Positions 15,190 through 21,480 of a stretch of 24,947 bases of DNA are shown here, in pieces. This DNA is from JBEHWX01 sp048498995 (lineage in GTDB: Bacteria > Bacteroidota > Ignavibacteria > OLB7), in NCBI GenBank assembly GCA_048498995.1, contig JBEHWX010000090.1, positions 1 to 24,947 on the forward strand, given 5' to 3'. Under the pieces are notes generated by a model. The model was not told the DNA's origin, ran no database searches, and was given only the letters and a program-made list of their open reading frames with translations. How positions within the stretch are numbered: the stretch's first letter is position 1; every line of letters starts with the position of its first letter. The position numbers were made by a program, and so were the translations under genes.

Positions 15190-16800
15190 GTGAACAGAGA
15201 TCACCGGCTGCCGGCTCACCGGCTCTCGCGCCGCGACTGGGCTCTGGCGCTCGCGGCGATGCTTCTGCTGCTCGTGCCGACCCTCTTCTATCCGATCGGG
15301 CCGGACCAGGGAATGTTCCTGCTCGGCGGCGAGAAGATCCTCCGCGGCGCGATCCATTACCGGGACATCGTGGACGTGAAGCCGCCGCTGATCTACTATG
15401 TCTACGCCGCCGTCGCCGCCACGCTCGGCACCTCCGAGGTGAGCATCAGGATCTTCGATCTCCTGCTTCAGATCGCCACCGTGGCGCTGCTGGTGACGAT
15501 GGTGCGCCGGGCAACCGGCGACGACCGATGGAGCGTCGCGGCCGGGATCGGCTACACGCTCCTCTATCTGCTGCAGGAATATCAGAGCACCGCGCAGGTG
15601 GAGAGCTTCGTGGGACTGCTCGGCCTGGGGATCATTCACCTCCGGCTCCGGAGCGGAAGCCGCTGGAGCCTCTTGGCGATCGGCGTGCTGGCCGGGCTCC
15701 TCTTCCTGCTGAAGTTCACCCTCGGCGTGATGCTCGCGGCCGCGATGCTGGCGGAGCTGCTGATCTTCGGCGAGCGGGGATGGCGCGCGCTCGGCGCGAT
15801 GCTTCTGATGGCGCTCGGGTTTCTTCTCACGCTCGGAGGCTTCGTTCTCTACCTGACGATGAACGACGCGGCGCACGGCTTCCTTCTGATGCAGCAGTTC
15901 ACCCGCGGCTATGTCAGGACCATGATCCCCTCGCTCGGCGTCTGGCTCAAGAGCCTGTTCGAGGTGCTGCCGGAGCACACGAGCGAGTTCTACTCCCTCT
16001 TCCTGTTCGCGCTGACCGTCGTCGGCATGGCGCGCACCGTGCCGATCCGGGACGCCGAGGAGATGCCGCTGGACCGCGGCGACGCGCGACGGATGGCGCG
16101 CTTCTGCGCCTTCGCGTTTCTGCTGATGCTGGCCACGCTGCCGATCGAGGGGAAGTACTACAGCTACCATTTCATCCGACTCTATCCGTTCGGCGCCGTG
16201 CTGATGCCGCTCGGCCTCTTCTCGCTGCTCCGGGCGATTCGCGGACGGCGCCACGCTCCCGGCTTCGGCCGCGTGGTCGGCTCGGGGCTGCTGGCGATGG
16301 CGCTCATCTTCGGCCCGCTGCCGCGCGCGGCGTGGCACGCGCTCCCGATGGCGCTCCGCCTGACCGGCGGCGAGGACGCGCTCGACCGGTATTACGATAC
16401 GAGCGACGGGCAATCACGCGTGGAGCTGAAGCAGGTGGCGACGGCGGTGCGGGAGAATCTTCCTCGAGGAGGGACGATGTTCGCGGCGGCGGCGACCGGA
16501 TCGCTGGTCTACTACTTCTCGGGACAGGTGCCGGCGTTCAAGATCTTCCACTCGGCGTTCATCGTGGCGCCGTTCGCGCCCGAGGAGTGGCGCGATTCCA
16601 CGCGCGCCTGGGTGCTTCGCGCACGTCCGGACGTGATCGTGCTGCAGGATCACGACAACCGCTCCGACCAGAACGGCGTGATGACGAGCTCGCGCGATGC
16701 GTTCCTGGCGATCCCCGACATGGCGCGTCTGCTCCACCGCGATTACCATCTCGTCTACCGCACCGATTCCTACGAGGTGATGCGAAGAACCGGCGATTGA
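15190..16800 (+). CDS. GT-C fold membrane glycosyltransferase (PMT/ArnT-like), paralogue 2
   Basis: A 536-residue protein starting at GTG, one base after the stop of paralogue 1, so the pair is translationally coupled. It has the same layout: basic N-terminus, helix, outer loop YPIGPDQGMFLLGGEKILRG followed by AIHYRDIVDVKPPLIYY, about ten further helices, and a soluble C-terminal region with HSAFIVAPFAPEEWRDST. The Asp in GPDQG corresponds to that in SNDQA of paralogue 1. No Shine-Dalgarno sequence precedes the GTG, in keeping with coupling. The two genes clearly arose by tandem duplication and have diverged over most of their length, apart from one 55-bp identical tract. They may transfer two different sugars, or one sugar to two positions, on a lipid or protein acceptor at the cell surface. 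No named family beyond GT39/GT83-like can be given. Confidence 0.87.
   Translation: MNRDHRLPAHRLSRRDWALALAAMLLLLVPTLFYPIGPDQGMFLLGGEKILRGAIHYRDIVDVKPPLIYYVYAAVAATLGTSEVSIRIFDLLLQIATVALLVTMVRRATGDDRWSVAAGIGYTLLYLLQEYQSTAQVESFVGLLGLGIIHLRLRSGSRWSLLAIGVLAGLLFLLKFTLGVMLAAAMLAELLIFGERGWRALGAMLLMALGFLLTLGGFVLYLTMNDAAHGFLLMQQFTRGYVRTMIPSLGVWLKSLFEVLPEHTSEFYSLFLFALTVVGMARTVPIRDAEEMPLDRGDARRMARFCAFAFLLMLATLPIEGKYYSYHFIRLYPFGAVLMPLGLFSLLRAIRGRRHAPGFGRVVGSGLLAMALIFGPLPRAAWHALPMALRLTGGEDALDRYYDTSDGQSRVELKQVATAVRENLPRGGTMFAAAATGSLVYYFSGQVPAFKIFHSAFIVAPFAPEEWRDSTRAWVLRARPDVIVLQDHDNRSDQNGVMTSSRDAFLAIPDMARLLHRDYHLVYRTDSYEVMRRTGD
16547..16601 (+). repeat. 55-bp tract identical to 14920-14974 (copy 2)
   Basis: The partner of the tract in paralogue 1, at the same reading frame and the same place in the protein. 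The two copies are 1,627 bp apart in direct orientation and could also serve as a recombination target that fuses the two genes. Confidence 0.85.
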
Positions 16801-16814
16801 GCCGAGCCCCCCCT

Positions 16815-16842
16815 CGGTATTCACGCGTCCTCGGCGTGCGCC
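16815..16842. repeat. REP-like hairpin repeat, copy 1 (divergent)
   Basis: Begins CGGTATTCACGCGTCCTC and continues GGCGTGCG. It shares the GGTA lead, the CGCG-TC-TC centre and the GCGTGCG right arm with the other copies. The arms CACGC and GCGTG pair. Confidence 0.6.
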
Positions 16843-16854
16843 ATTGTTCGCCCT

Positions 16855-16890
16855 CGGGTAGGCGCACGTCTTCAGCGTGCGCTTCTCCGG
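16855..16890. repeat. REP-like hairpin repeat, copy 2
   Basis: Reads GGTAGGCGCACGTCTTCAGC and then GTGCGCTTCTC. GCGCACG and CGTGCGC form a 7-bp perfect stem around the loop TCTTCAG. This is the best-formed copy. Confidence 0.75.
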
Positions 16891-16914
16891 CTCGAGAAGG
16901 CCCGGTAATCATCC

Positions 16915-16945
16915 CCGGTAACCGCGCTTCTTCAGCGTGCGCTCT
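16915..16945. repeat. REP-like hairpin repeat, copy 3
   Basis: Reads GGTAACCGCGCTTCTTCAGC followed by GTGCGCTCTTC. It shares TTCAGCGTGCGCT with copy 2; the left arm is less complementary, so the stem is imperfect. Confidence 0.7.
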
Positions 16946-17006
16946 TCGACGATGCTCGAAGGCAGCGCCCGCACATGCCATGTTCCGCATTTGGCGGCAC
17001 CCGGAG

Positions 17007-17028
17007 GGGCGGCCACGGAGGGCCGCCC
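17007..17028. repeat. 8-bp perfect inverted repeat
   Basis: GGGCGGCC and GGCCGCCC enclose the six-base loop ACGGAG. The right arm with its following CGTACG recurs in part at about 17114 (GGCCGCCCGTATG), which suggests a second type of dispersed intergenic element in this block. Confidence 0.65.
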
Positions 17029-17056
17029 GTACGAAGAGAGATCCCCTGATCCGGTC

Positions 17057-17087
17057 TCCGGTAGACGCGCGTCTTCAGCGCGCGCTC
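17057..17087. repeat. REP-like hairpin repeat, copy 4
   Basis: Reads GGTAGACGCGCGTCTTCAGC followed by GCGCGCTCCTC. CGCGCG and CGCGCG pair around TCTTCAG. Compared with copy 2, the left-arm CAC-to-CGC change is matched by a right-arm GTG-to-GCG change, so pairing is kept. Confidence 0.75.
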
Positions 17088-17220
17088 CTCAGGCCGCGGA
17101 AGCCCGGCCACCGGGGCCGCCCGTATGTCCGGATCACGACCAGCCACGCGACCTGCCCGGGAGCCGTTCACGAGGATCGCTCCCGGGATCTTCAGAGCCC
17201 CGCGTCAACCATCATTCTCC

Positions 17221-17751
17221 TCACAACTCCAGCCGGAGCGCGCCTTTGGCGCCGATCGGCGCGCCCTCATGCCGCAGCAGCCAGCGCTTGCGGTCGAGGC
17301 CGCCGGCGTAGCCGGTGAGGCTGCCGTCGGCGCCGATCACGCGGTGACACGGCAGGACGATCGCGACCGGATTGAGGGAGTTGGCGAGCCCCACGGCGCG
17401 GCTCGCGCCGGGACGCCCGAGCTGAGCGGCGATCTGGCCATAGCTTGCCGTCGCTCCGACCGGAATGGTCCTGAGCATGCGCCACACTTCCTCCTGGAAC
17501 GATGTCCCGCCGGTCTCCACCGGCAGCTCGTCGAGCGCCGTCAGCTCTCCGCCGAAATAGGCCGCAAGACGCGAGGTGGCGCCGAGCGGATCATCGGCAT
17601 CCCGGAACCGATGGTCCGGATAGCGGGCCGCGAGCGAGGCGCGCATGCGGGCCTCGTCACCGAGGAACTCCAGCAGGACGAGACGCCGGGGGGTCGTCGC
17701 GATGAAGATCTCCCCCACCGGGGAGTCGAGTCGATCGATCAGCAGCTCCAT
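17221..17751 (-). CDS. ogt: Methylated-DNA--protein-cysteine S-methyltransferase
   Basis: A 176-residue suicide repair protein that transfers the alkyl group of O6-alkylguanine to its own cysteine. The active site PCHRV is at 134-138, with Cys135 as acceptor. The preceding GATASYGQIAAQLGRPGASRAVGLANSLNP carries the DNA-binding helix-turn-helix and arginine finger, and the C-terminus YAGGLDRKRWLLRHEGA is typical. The start at 17751 is preferred over 17772 because GGGAG lies about 7 bases before it. The upstream alkA-type gene ends one base before this ATG, so the two are cotranscribed and coupled. Length matches the Ogt family. Confidence 0.95.
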   Translation of the reverse strand: MELLIDRLDSPVGEIFIATTPRRLVLLEFLGDEARMRASLAARYPDHRFRDADDPLGATSRLAAYFGGELTALDELPVETGGTSFQEEVWRMLRTIPVGATASYGQIAAQLGRPGASRAVGLANSLNPVAIVLPCHRVIGADGSLTGYAGGLDRKRWLLRHEGAPIGAKGALRLEL

Positions 17752-17752
17752 G

Positions 17753-19312
17753 TCATGCTCCCGTGGCGGCAACGGCCGCCGTGTCGTTCATGAGATTCGT
17801 TGCGGTATCACCCCCCTTCACGCTCCGCTTCCGTTCCGTGGCCGCGGCGCCATCGGCCGTCCAGAGATGGAGCGCCGCGTAGGCGCGCCACGGACGCCAC
17901 GCCTCGGCGCGCTCGCGAAGCGCCGCCGCCGTGGGACGCTCCCCGTTGGTCGCGACCGCGCGCAGCAGCGCCAGGTCGGCGTCGGGGAACGCGTCGGGCG
18001 CGCGAAGAGCTCGCATCGCGATATATCCCGCCGTCCACCGTCCGATGCCGGGGAGCGCCACGAGACGCTCCATCGCGCTCTCGACCGGCATCGTCGGGGA
18101 GAGAAGATCCGGCTCGGCCAGCACACGCTCGGCCAGCGCGGAGATTGCCGCGGCGCGGGCACGCGGCAGTCCGATCACGGTGAGATCCTTCCCGGCCAGC
18201 GCCTCCGGTCGCGGGAAGAGGATGCCCGGTCCCGACACGGGCGCGCCGTCGACCGCCGGAAGCGGCGCGCCGAAACCGGCCGCGAGACGTCCGGCCAGCG
18301 TGGTGGCGGCGGCAACGCTCACCTGCTGCCCGAGAATCGCCCGCACCATCAGCTCGAACATATCCCATGCACCCGGAACACGAAGCCCCGGACGCGCCTC
18401 CACCAGCGGCGCCAGCAGCGGATCGGCCGCCAGGTGCGCGCCGATCGCGACGGTGTCGGCATCGAGGTCGAAGAGGGAGCGGAGACGGGAGATCACGGCC
18501 GCGAGCGGCGCCACCTTCGGAATCCTCACGGTCGCCGTCAGCCACGGCGCGCCCTCGACCGGCCGCACCTCCACGGTCCCGGCGATCCCGTCGATCGCGA
18601 TCGTCCTGCGATAGCATCCCTCCTCCACCGACTCGACGCCGGGGATGGCCCGCGTGGCCAGGAAGCCGATGATGCTCCGCCAGTCGTAGGGCTGATGGAA
18701 CGGAAGCCGGAGCACGATTCCCGACGGCGACGCCGCGGCCGCGGCCGTGCGCCGCTTGCCGCGGAGTTCGCTCGGCGAGCGGCCGTAGACGCGCCGCATG
18801 AGGTCGTTGAAGCGGCGGATGCTCCCGAAGCCGGCCGCGTACGCCACGTCGATCATCGGCATGCCGGTTTCGTCGATCAGGCGCTTGGCCAGCAGCACCC
18901 GGTGGGTCTGCGCCACGGAGACGGGGGAGGCGCCGAGGTGGCGGTCGAAGAGGCGCCGCAGGTGACGCTCGCCAATGCCGAGCCGCGTCGCCAGGCGCTC
19001 CACGTCGCCATCCTCATCGAGCGCTCCCTCGGAGATCAGCCGGAGCGCGCGCTCCACGGTCGCCTCGGTGCCGCGCCAGCCGGCGATGCCCGGCGCCAGC
19101 TCGGGACGGCAGCGGAGGCAGGGACGGAATCCGGCCTCGGCCGCGGCGGCGGCGCTCGGCAGAAAGACGCAGTGCTCCGGCTTCGGCGTCCTGGCCGGAC
19201 AGACCGGCCGGCAGTAGATGCCGGTGCTCGTCACGCCGGTGTAGAAGCGCCCGTCGAAGCGGGCGTCGCGCGTGGCGAGGGCGCGATAACAGATGTCGCG
19301 ATCGAGATCCAT
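17753..19312 (-). CDS. alkA: Ada N-terminal/AraC/AlkA fusion: methyl-sensing regulator and 3-methyladenine DNA glycosylase II
   Basis: A 519-residue three-domain protein. Residues 1-75 form the Ada N-terminal zinc domain with Cys34, Cys38, Cys65 and Cys68, of which Cys34 or Cys38 accepts methyl groups from phosphotriesters. Residues 84-190 form an AraC-type DNA-binding domain (DVERLATRLGIGERHLRRLF; MPMIDVAYAAGFGSIRRFNDL). Residues 198-490 form an AlkA-type glycosylase with the helix-hairpin-helix LPGIGRWTAGYIAMRAL at about 420-436 and probable catalytic Asp446 in FPDADLALL. It would both sense methylation and excise alkylated bases. The start at 19312 matches the family; the longer frame to 19408 looks non-coding. 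The same domain fusion followed by ogt is known from mycobacteria. A TATACT box lies 6 bases before the ATG and no ribosome binding site is seen. Confidence 0.95.
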   Translation of the reverse strand: MDLDRDICYRALATRDARFDGRFYTGVTSTGIYCRPVCPARTPKPEHCVFLPSAAAAAEAGFRPCLRCRPELAPGIAGWRGTEATVERALRLISEGALDEDGDVERLATRLGIGERHLRRLFDRHLGASPVSVAQTHRVLLAKRLIDETGMPMIDVAYAAGFGSIRRFNDLMRRVYGRSPSELRGKRRTAAAAASPSGIVLRLPFHQPYDWRSIIGFLATRAIPGVESVEEGCYRRTIAIDGIAGTVEVRPVEGAPWLTATVRIPKVAPLAAVISRLRSLFDLDADTVAIGAHLAADPLLAPLVEARPGLRVPGAWDMFELMVRAILGQQVSVAAATTLAGRLAAGFGAPLPAVDGAPVSGPGILFPRPEALAGKDLTVIGLPRARAAAISALAERVLAEPDLLSPTMPVESAMERLVALPGIGRWTAGYIAMRALRAPDAFPDADLALLRAVATNGERPTAAALRERAEAWRPWRAYAALHLWTADGAAATERKRSVKGGDTATNLMNDTAAVAATGA

Positions 19313-19318
19313 GGCCAC

Positions 19319-19324
19319 AGTATA
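19319..19324 (-). promoter_or_regulatory. -10 box of a probable leaderless alkA-ogt transcript
   Basis: TATACT on the minus strand, a near-consensus -10 hexamer, ends 6 bases before the alkA ATG. A start site 6-7 bases downstream would fall on the ATG itself. No Shine-Dalgarno sequence is present. No clear -35 box was seen, which fits a promoter that needs the Ada-type activator. Confidence 0.55.
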
Positions 19325-19459
19325 CGGCAACCGCGGGCATCGGACTGGCCGTTTTCGGACGTGAAGATCGGGTCGCGGGAAGCGTGACGTAACGGTGGAG
19401 AGAGGCATCGGCGCGTGGCCGGCGCGGAGGACGCGGGAGAAGGAAGTGCGCGGGGAGGC

Positions 19460-19873
19460 TCAGGCGCCGGCGGACATCTCGCGCTCGAGCAGCGCCACGA
19501 AATCGCGCGGCGGACGGACCGGACGCATGCCGTCGGCGGTCGTGAACGCGTGCACGGTCCGTCCGGTAACCAGCCGCGTCTCCTCGAATCGGATCTCGTA
19601 GTCGATGTGGAGGCGGGCGCTCAGCGGCTCGGAGATCGTGGTGATCACCGTCAGGAGCTGATCGTAGCGCGCCGGACGATGGAGCTTCATCCGCGCCTCG
19701 AGCACCGGAAGGAGAAATCCTCCCCGTTCGATCGAGGAGTACGCCATGCCGAGATCGCGCAGCAGCTCGGTGCGCCCGGTCTCGAAGAACTCGAGGTAGA
19801 CGCCATGATAGACCACCCCCATCTGGTCCGTGTCCCGATAGCGGACGCGGACGGTCGTCTCACGTCGGATCAT
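19460..19873 (-). CDS. Acyl-CoA thioesterase, YbgC/FadM hotdog family
   Basis: A 137-residue single-domain hotdog protein. The family motif RYRDTDQMGVVYHGVYLEFFE lies at 11-31, with Asp16 and the following Tyr-His in the positions of the 4-hydroxybenzoyl-CoA thioesterase/YbgC active site. It hydrolyses the thioester of acyl-CoA or acyl-ACP in the cytoplasm; the chain length is not predictable. Its ATG overlaps the stop codon of the upstream gene as ATGA, so translation is coupled. YbgC is usually linked to tol-pal genes; here it is the last gene of the par operon instead. Confidence 0.92.
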   Translation of the reverse strand: MIRRETTVRVRYRDTDQMGVVYHGVYLEFFETGRTELLRDLGMAYSSIERGGFLLPVLEARMKLHRPARYDQLLTVITTISEPLSARLHIDYEIRFEETRLVTGRTVHAFTTADGMRPVRPPRDFVALLEREMSAGA

Positions 19874-20448
19874 GCGGTCCTGAGCTCCCGGATCTTCTGC
19901 TCGAGGGCGGTATAGGCGATCGACAGATCGTAGCGGTACATGTTGTCGAGCTTCTCCCTGATCAGGAGAAAGGGGGAAACGGTGATGGCCTCCTCTCCCT
20001 CCTCGCGCGGCAGAAAGAGGATCATCCCCGGCTCTCCGTCGTTGACGGAGCTGACCCAGCGGCCCTTGCTCCGTCTGACGAGGACTTCGCCGATATAGGC
20101 GCCGAAGGATTCGACCACCTCGGGATTGGCCTCGGCGCCATCCTCTCCCCAGCCGACCATGATCATCCGCTCCAGGCGCCCGATGCTCTCGACGGAGAAA
20201 TCGAGCCGCTCGGAAAAGATCTTTTCACCGATCTGCGCGCAGCTGGCGGCCATGCGCCGCATCCGGGCGGAGGTCATCTCACCATCGACGGCACCTTCCT
20301 CCAGATTCAGCACGATCCGGCCGGCCGCCGCGTCGGCGTCCGTCTCGTTGCGACGCTGCCGGGAGCGGTTGAACGCGACCACCGCCAGCGCCAGGTAAAG
20401 GACGCCGACGAACAGCCCCAGTATCGCCAGGTAATCAGTGAGTTCCAT
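19870..20448 (-). CDS. Unknown single-pass membrane protein in the par operon
   Basis: A 192-residue protein with one membrane segment at 7-26 and an RSRQRR stretch after it, so the bulk is probably cytoplasmic. A charged linker (30-60) leads to a soluble alpha/beta region: FSVESIGRLERMIMVGW, then VVESFGAYIGEVLVRRSKGRWV and MILFLPREEGEEAITVSPFLLIREKLDN. The pattern of an alpha-helical start followed by FGAYIGEVLVRR and GRW vaguely recalls DUF3806-like proteins, but I do not recognise a family with confidence. A GGAG lies 10 bases before the ATG at 20448. The open frame continues upstream through parB in another frame; that part is a shadow. It starts 56 bp after parB ends and overlaps the thioesterase start codon. 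A membrane-bound partner of the chromosome partition or envelope machinery is a guess from context only. Confidence 0.8.
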   Translation of the reverse strand: MELTDYLAILGLFVGVLYLALAVVAFNRSRQRRNETDADAAAGRIVLNLEEGAVDGEMTSARMRRMAASCAQIGEKIFSERLDFSVESIGRLERMIMVGWGEDGAEANPEVVESFGAYIGEVLVRRSKGRWVSSVNDGEPGMILFLPREEGEEAITVSPFLLIREKLDNMYRYDLSIAYTALEQKIRELRTA

Positions 20449-20504
20449 CTGGAGATCGCTCCATGACTCGAGAGAGGGGACCACGCGGATGGGTCCCGGC
20501 GGCC

Positions 20505-21470
20505 TCAGTGATGCTGCCGCTCGATGATCGCAAACAGTTCCAGCAGGCGCTCGAGGTCTTCGCTGGAGAAGAACTCGATCTGGATGGCGCCTTCCCCGGC
20601 GCCATGCGTCCTGATCTTCACCTGCGTGCCGAGCACGTGCTGCAGGCGCGCGGTGATCTCGCCGAGCATCGAATCGAGCTCCCGCGAGACCGCGTCGTGG
20701 GTCGCCGAGCGGCCGTTGACCGGCAGCATCGGATCCTTCGCCTTCGGCTTGGAGGATCCCTTGGCGTACTCCTTCACGAGCGATTCGGTCCGCCGCACCG
20801 AGAGCCCCTCCTCCAGCACGCGGCGCCAGAGATTCAGGCGCTGCTCGTCGTCCGGCGCGGTCAGCAGCGCCCGGGCATGCCCCATCGAGATCTCGTTGAT
20901 CCTGAGCGAGGTCTGCACCGGATCGGGAAGCTTCAGCAGACGGATGAAGTTGGTGACCGTCGAGCGATCCTTGCCGACCTTCTGCGCCACCTCCTCCTGC
21001 GTCAGGGCGCACTCGCTGATCAGTCGCTGATAGCCGAGCGCGATTTCGATCGGATTCAGGTTCTCGCGCTGAACGTTCTCGATCAGCGCCAGCTCCATCA
21101 TCTCGCGCTCGGAGTCGATCGCGATGATGTAGGCCGGGATGTCCTTCAGTCCCGCCTCGATCGAGGCGCGGACGCGGCGCTCGCCGGAGATCAGCTCGTA
21201 GCCCCCCTGCTTGCGCCGGACGGTGATCGGCTGGATCACGCCGTTCTGGAGGATCGAGGCCTTCAGCTCGTCGAGCGCGATCGGATCGAAATCGATGCGG
21301 GGCTGATACGGGTTCGGCTGGACGTGCGCCAGGTCGATCTTGCAGATCGTGTCGACCACCACGCCGTCATCGGCCGGAACGCGCTCGCGCTCCTCCGGCG
21401 TATCCAGGCTGGGCGTGGAGATCAGCGCGCCGAGCCCCCGTCCGAGTACCGTTTTGTTCTTCTTTGACAT
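20505..21470 (-). CDS. parB: Chromosome-partitioning protein ParB (CTPase clamp)
   Basis: A 321-residue chromosomal ParB/Spo0J protein that binds parS sites near the origin and spreads as a CTP-dependent clamp. It starts with the basic KKNKTVLGRGLGALI, the conserved ParA-stimulating N-terminal peptide. The nucleotide-binding domain contains NPYQPR, GERR (96-99) and ENVQRENLNPIE. The DNA-binding helix-turn-helix is LTQEEVAQKVGKDRSTVTNF with IRLLKLP. A basic linker (KGSSKPKAKD) leads to a C-terminal dimerisation domain. It begins 10 bp after the parA stop codon. No canonical 16-bp parS site was found in the window by eye. Confidence 0.97.
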   Translation of the reverse strand: MSKKNKTVLGRGLGALISTPSLDTPEERERVPADDGVVVDTICKIDLAHVQPNPYQPRIDFDPIALDELKASILQNGVIQPITVRRKQGGYELISGERRVRASIEAGLKDIPAYIIAIDSEREMMELALIENVQRENLNPIEIALGYQRLISECALTQEEVAQKVGKDRSTVTNFIRLLKLPDPVQTSLRINEISMGHARALLTAPDDEQRLNLWRRVLEEGLSVRRTESLVKEYAKGSSKPKAKDPMLPVNGRSATHDAVSRELDSMLGEITARLQHVLGTQVKIRTHGAGEGAIQIEFFSSEDLERLLELFAIIERQHH

Positions 21471-21480
21471 CGCGTTCCGA

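Larger units (their letters stand above)
16801..17220. other. Intergenic block rich in hairpin repeats
   Basis: A 420-bp gap between the convergent glycosyltransferase (+) and ogt (-) genes. It begins with a weak stem (CCGAG/CTCGG, 16802-16817) that may terminate the glycosyltransferase transcript. It then carries four REP-like units and an 8-bp perfect stem at 17007-17028. Open frames here are low-complexity translations of the repeats and are not genes. Confidence 0.75.

Noticed and set aside
16815..17087. Repeats considered as a CRISPR array
   Set aside because: The spacing between copies is irregular (about 40, 60 and 142 bp), the copies vary in sequence, each is a hairpin with no unique-spacer structure, and no cas genes are present.
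20477..20497. 6-bp stem (GGGACC/GGTCCC) after parB as a terminator
   Set aside because: The stem is short with a 9-base loop and no T tract, and the following gene is closely spaced and probably cotranscribed.
20449..21012. N-terminal extension of the one-TM protein through parB
   Set aside because: That part is a shifted frame of parB. The ATG at 20448 with an upstream GGAG begins exactly at a membrane segment.
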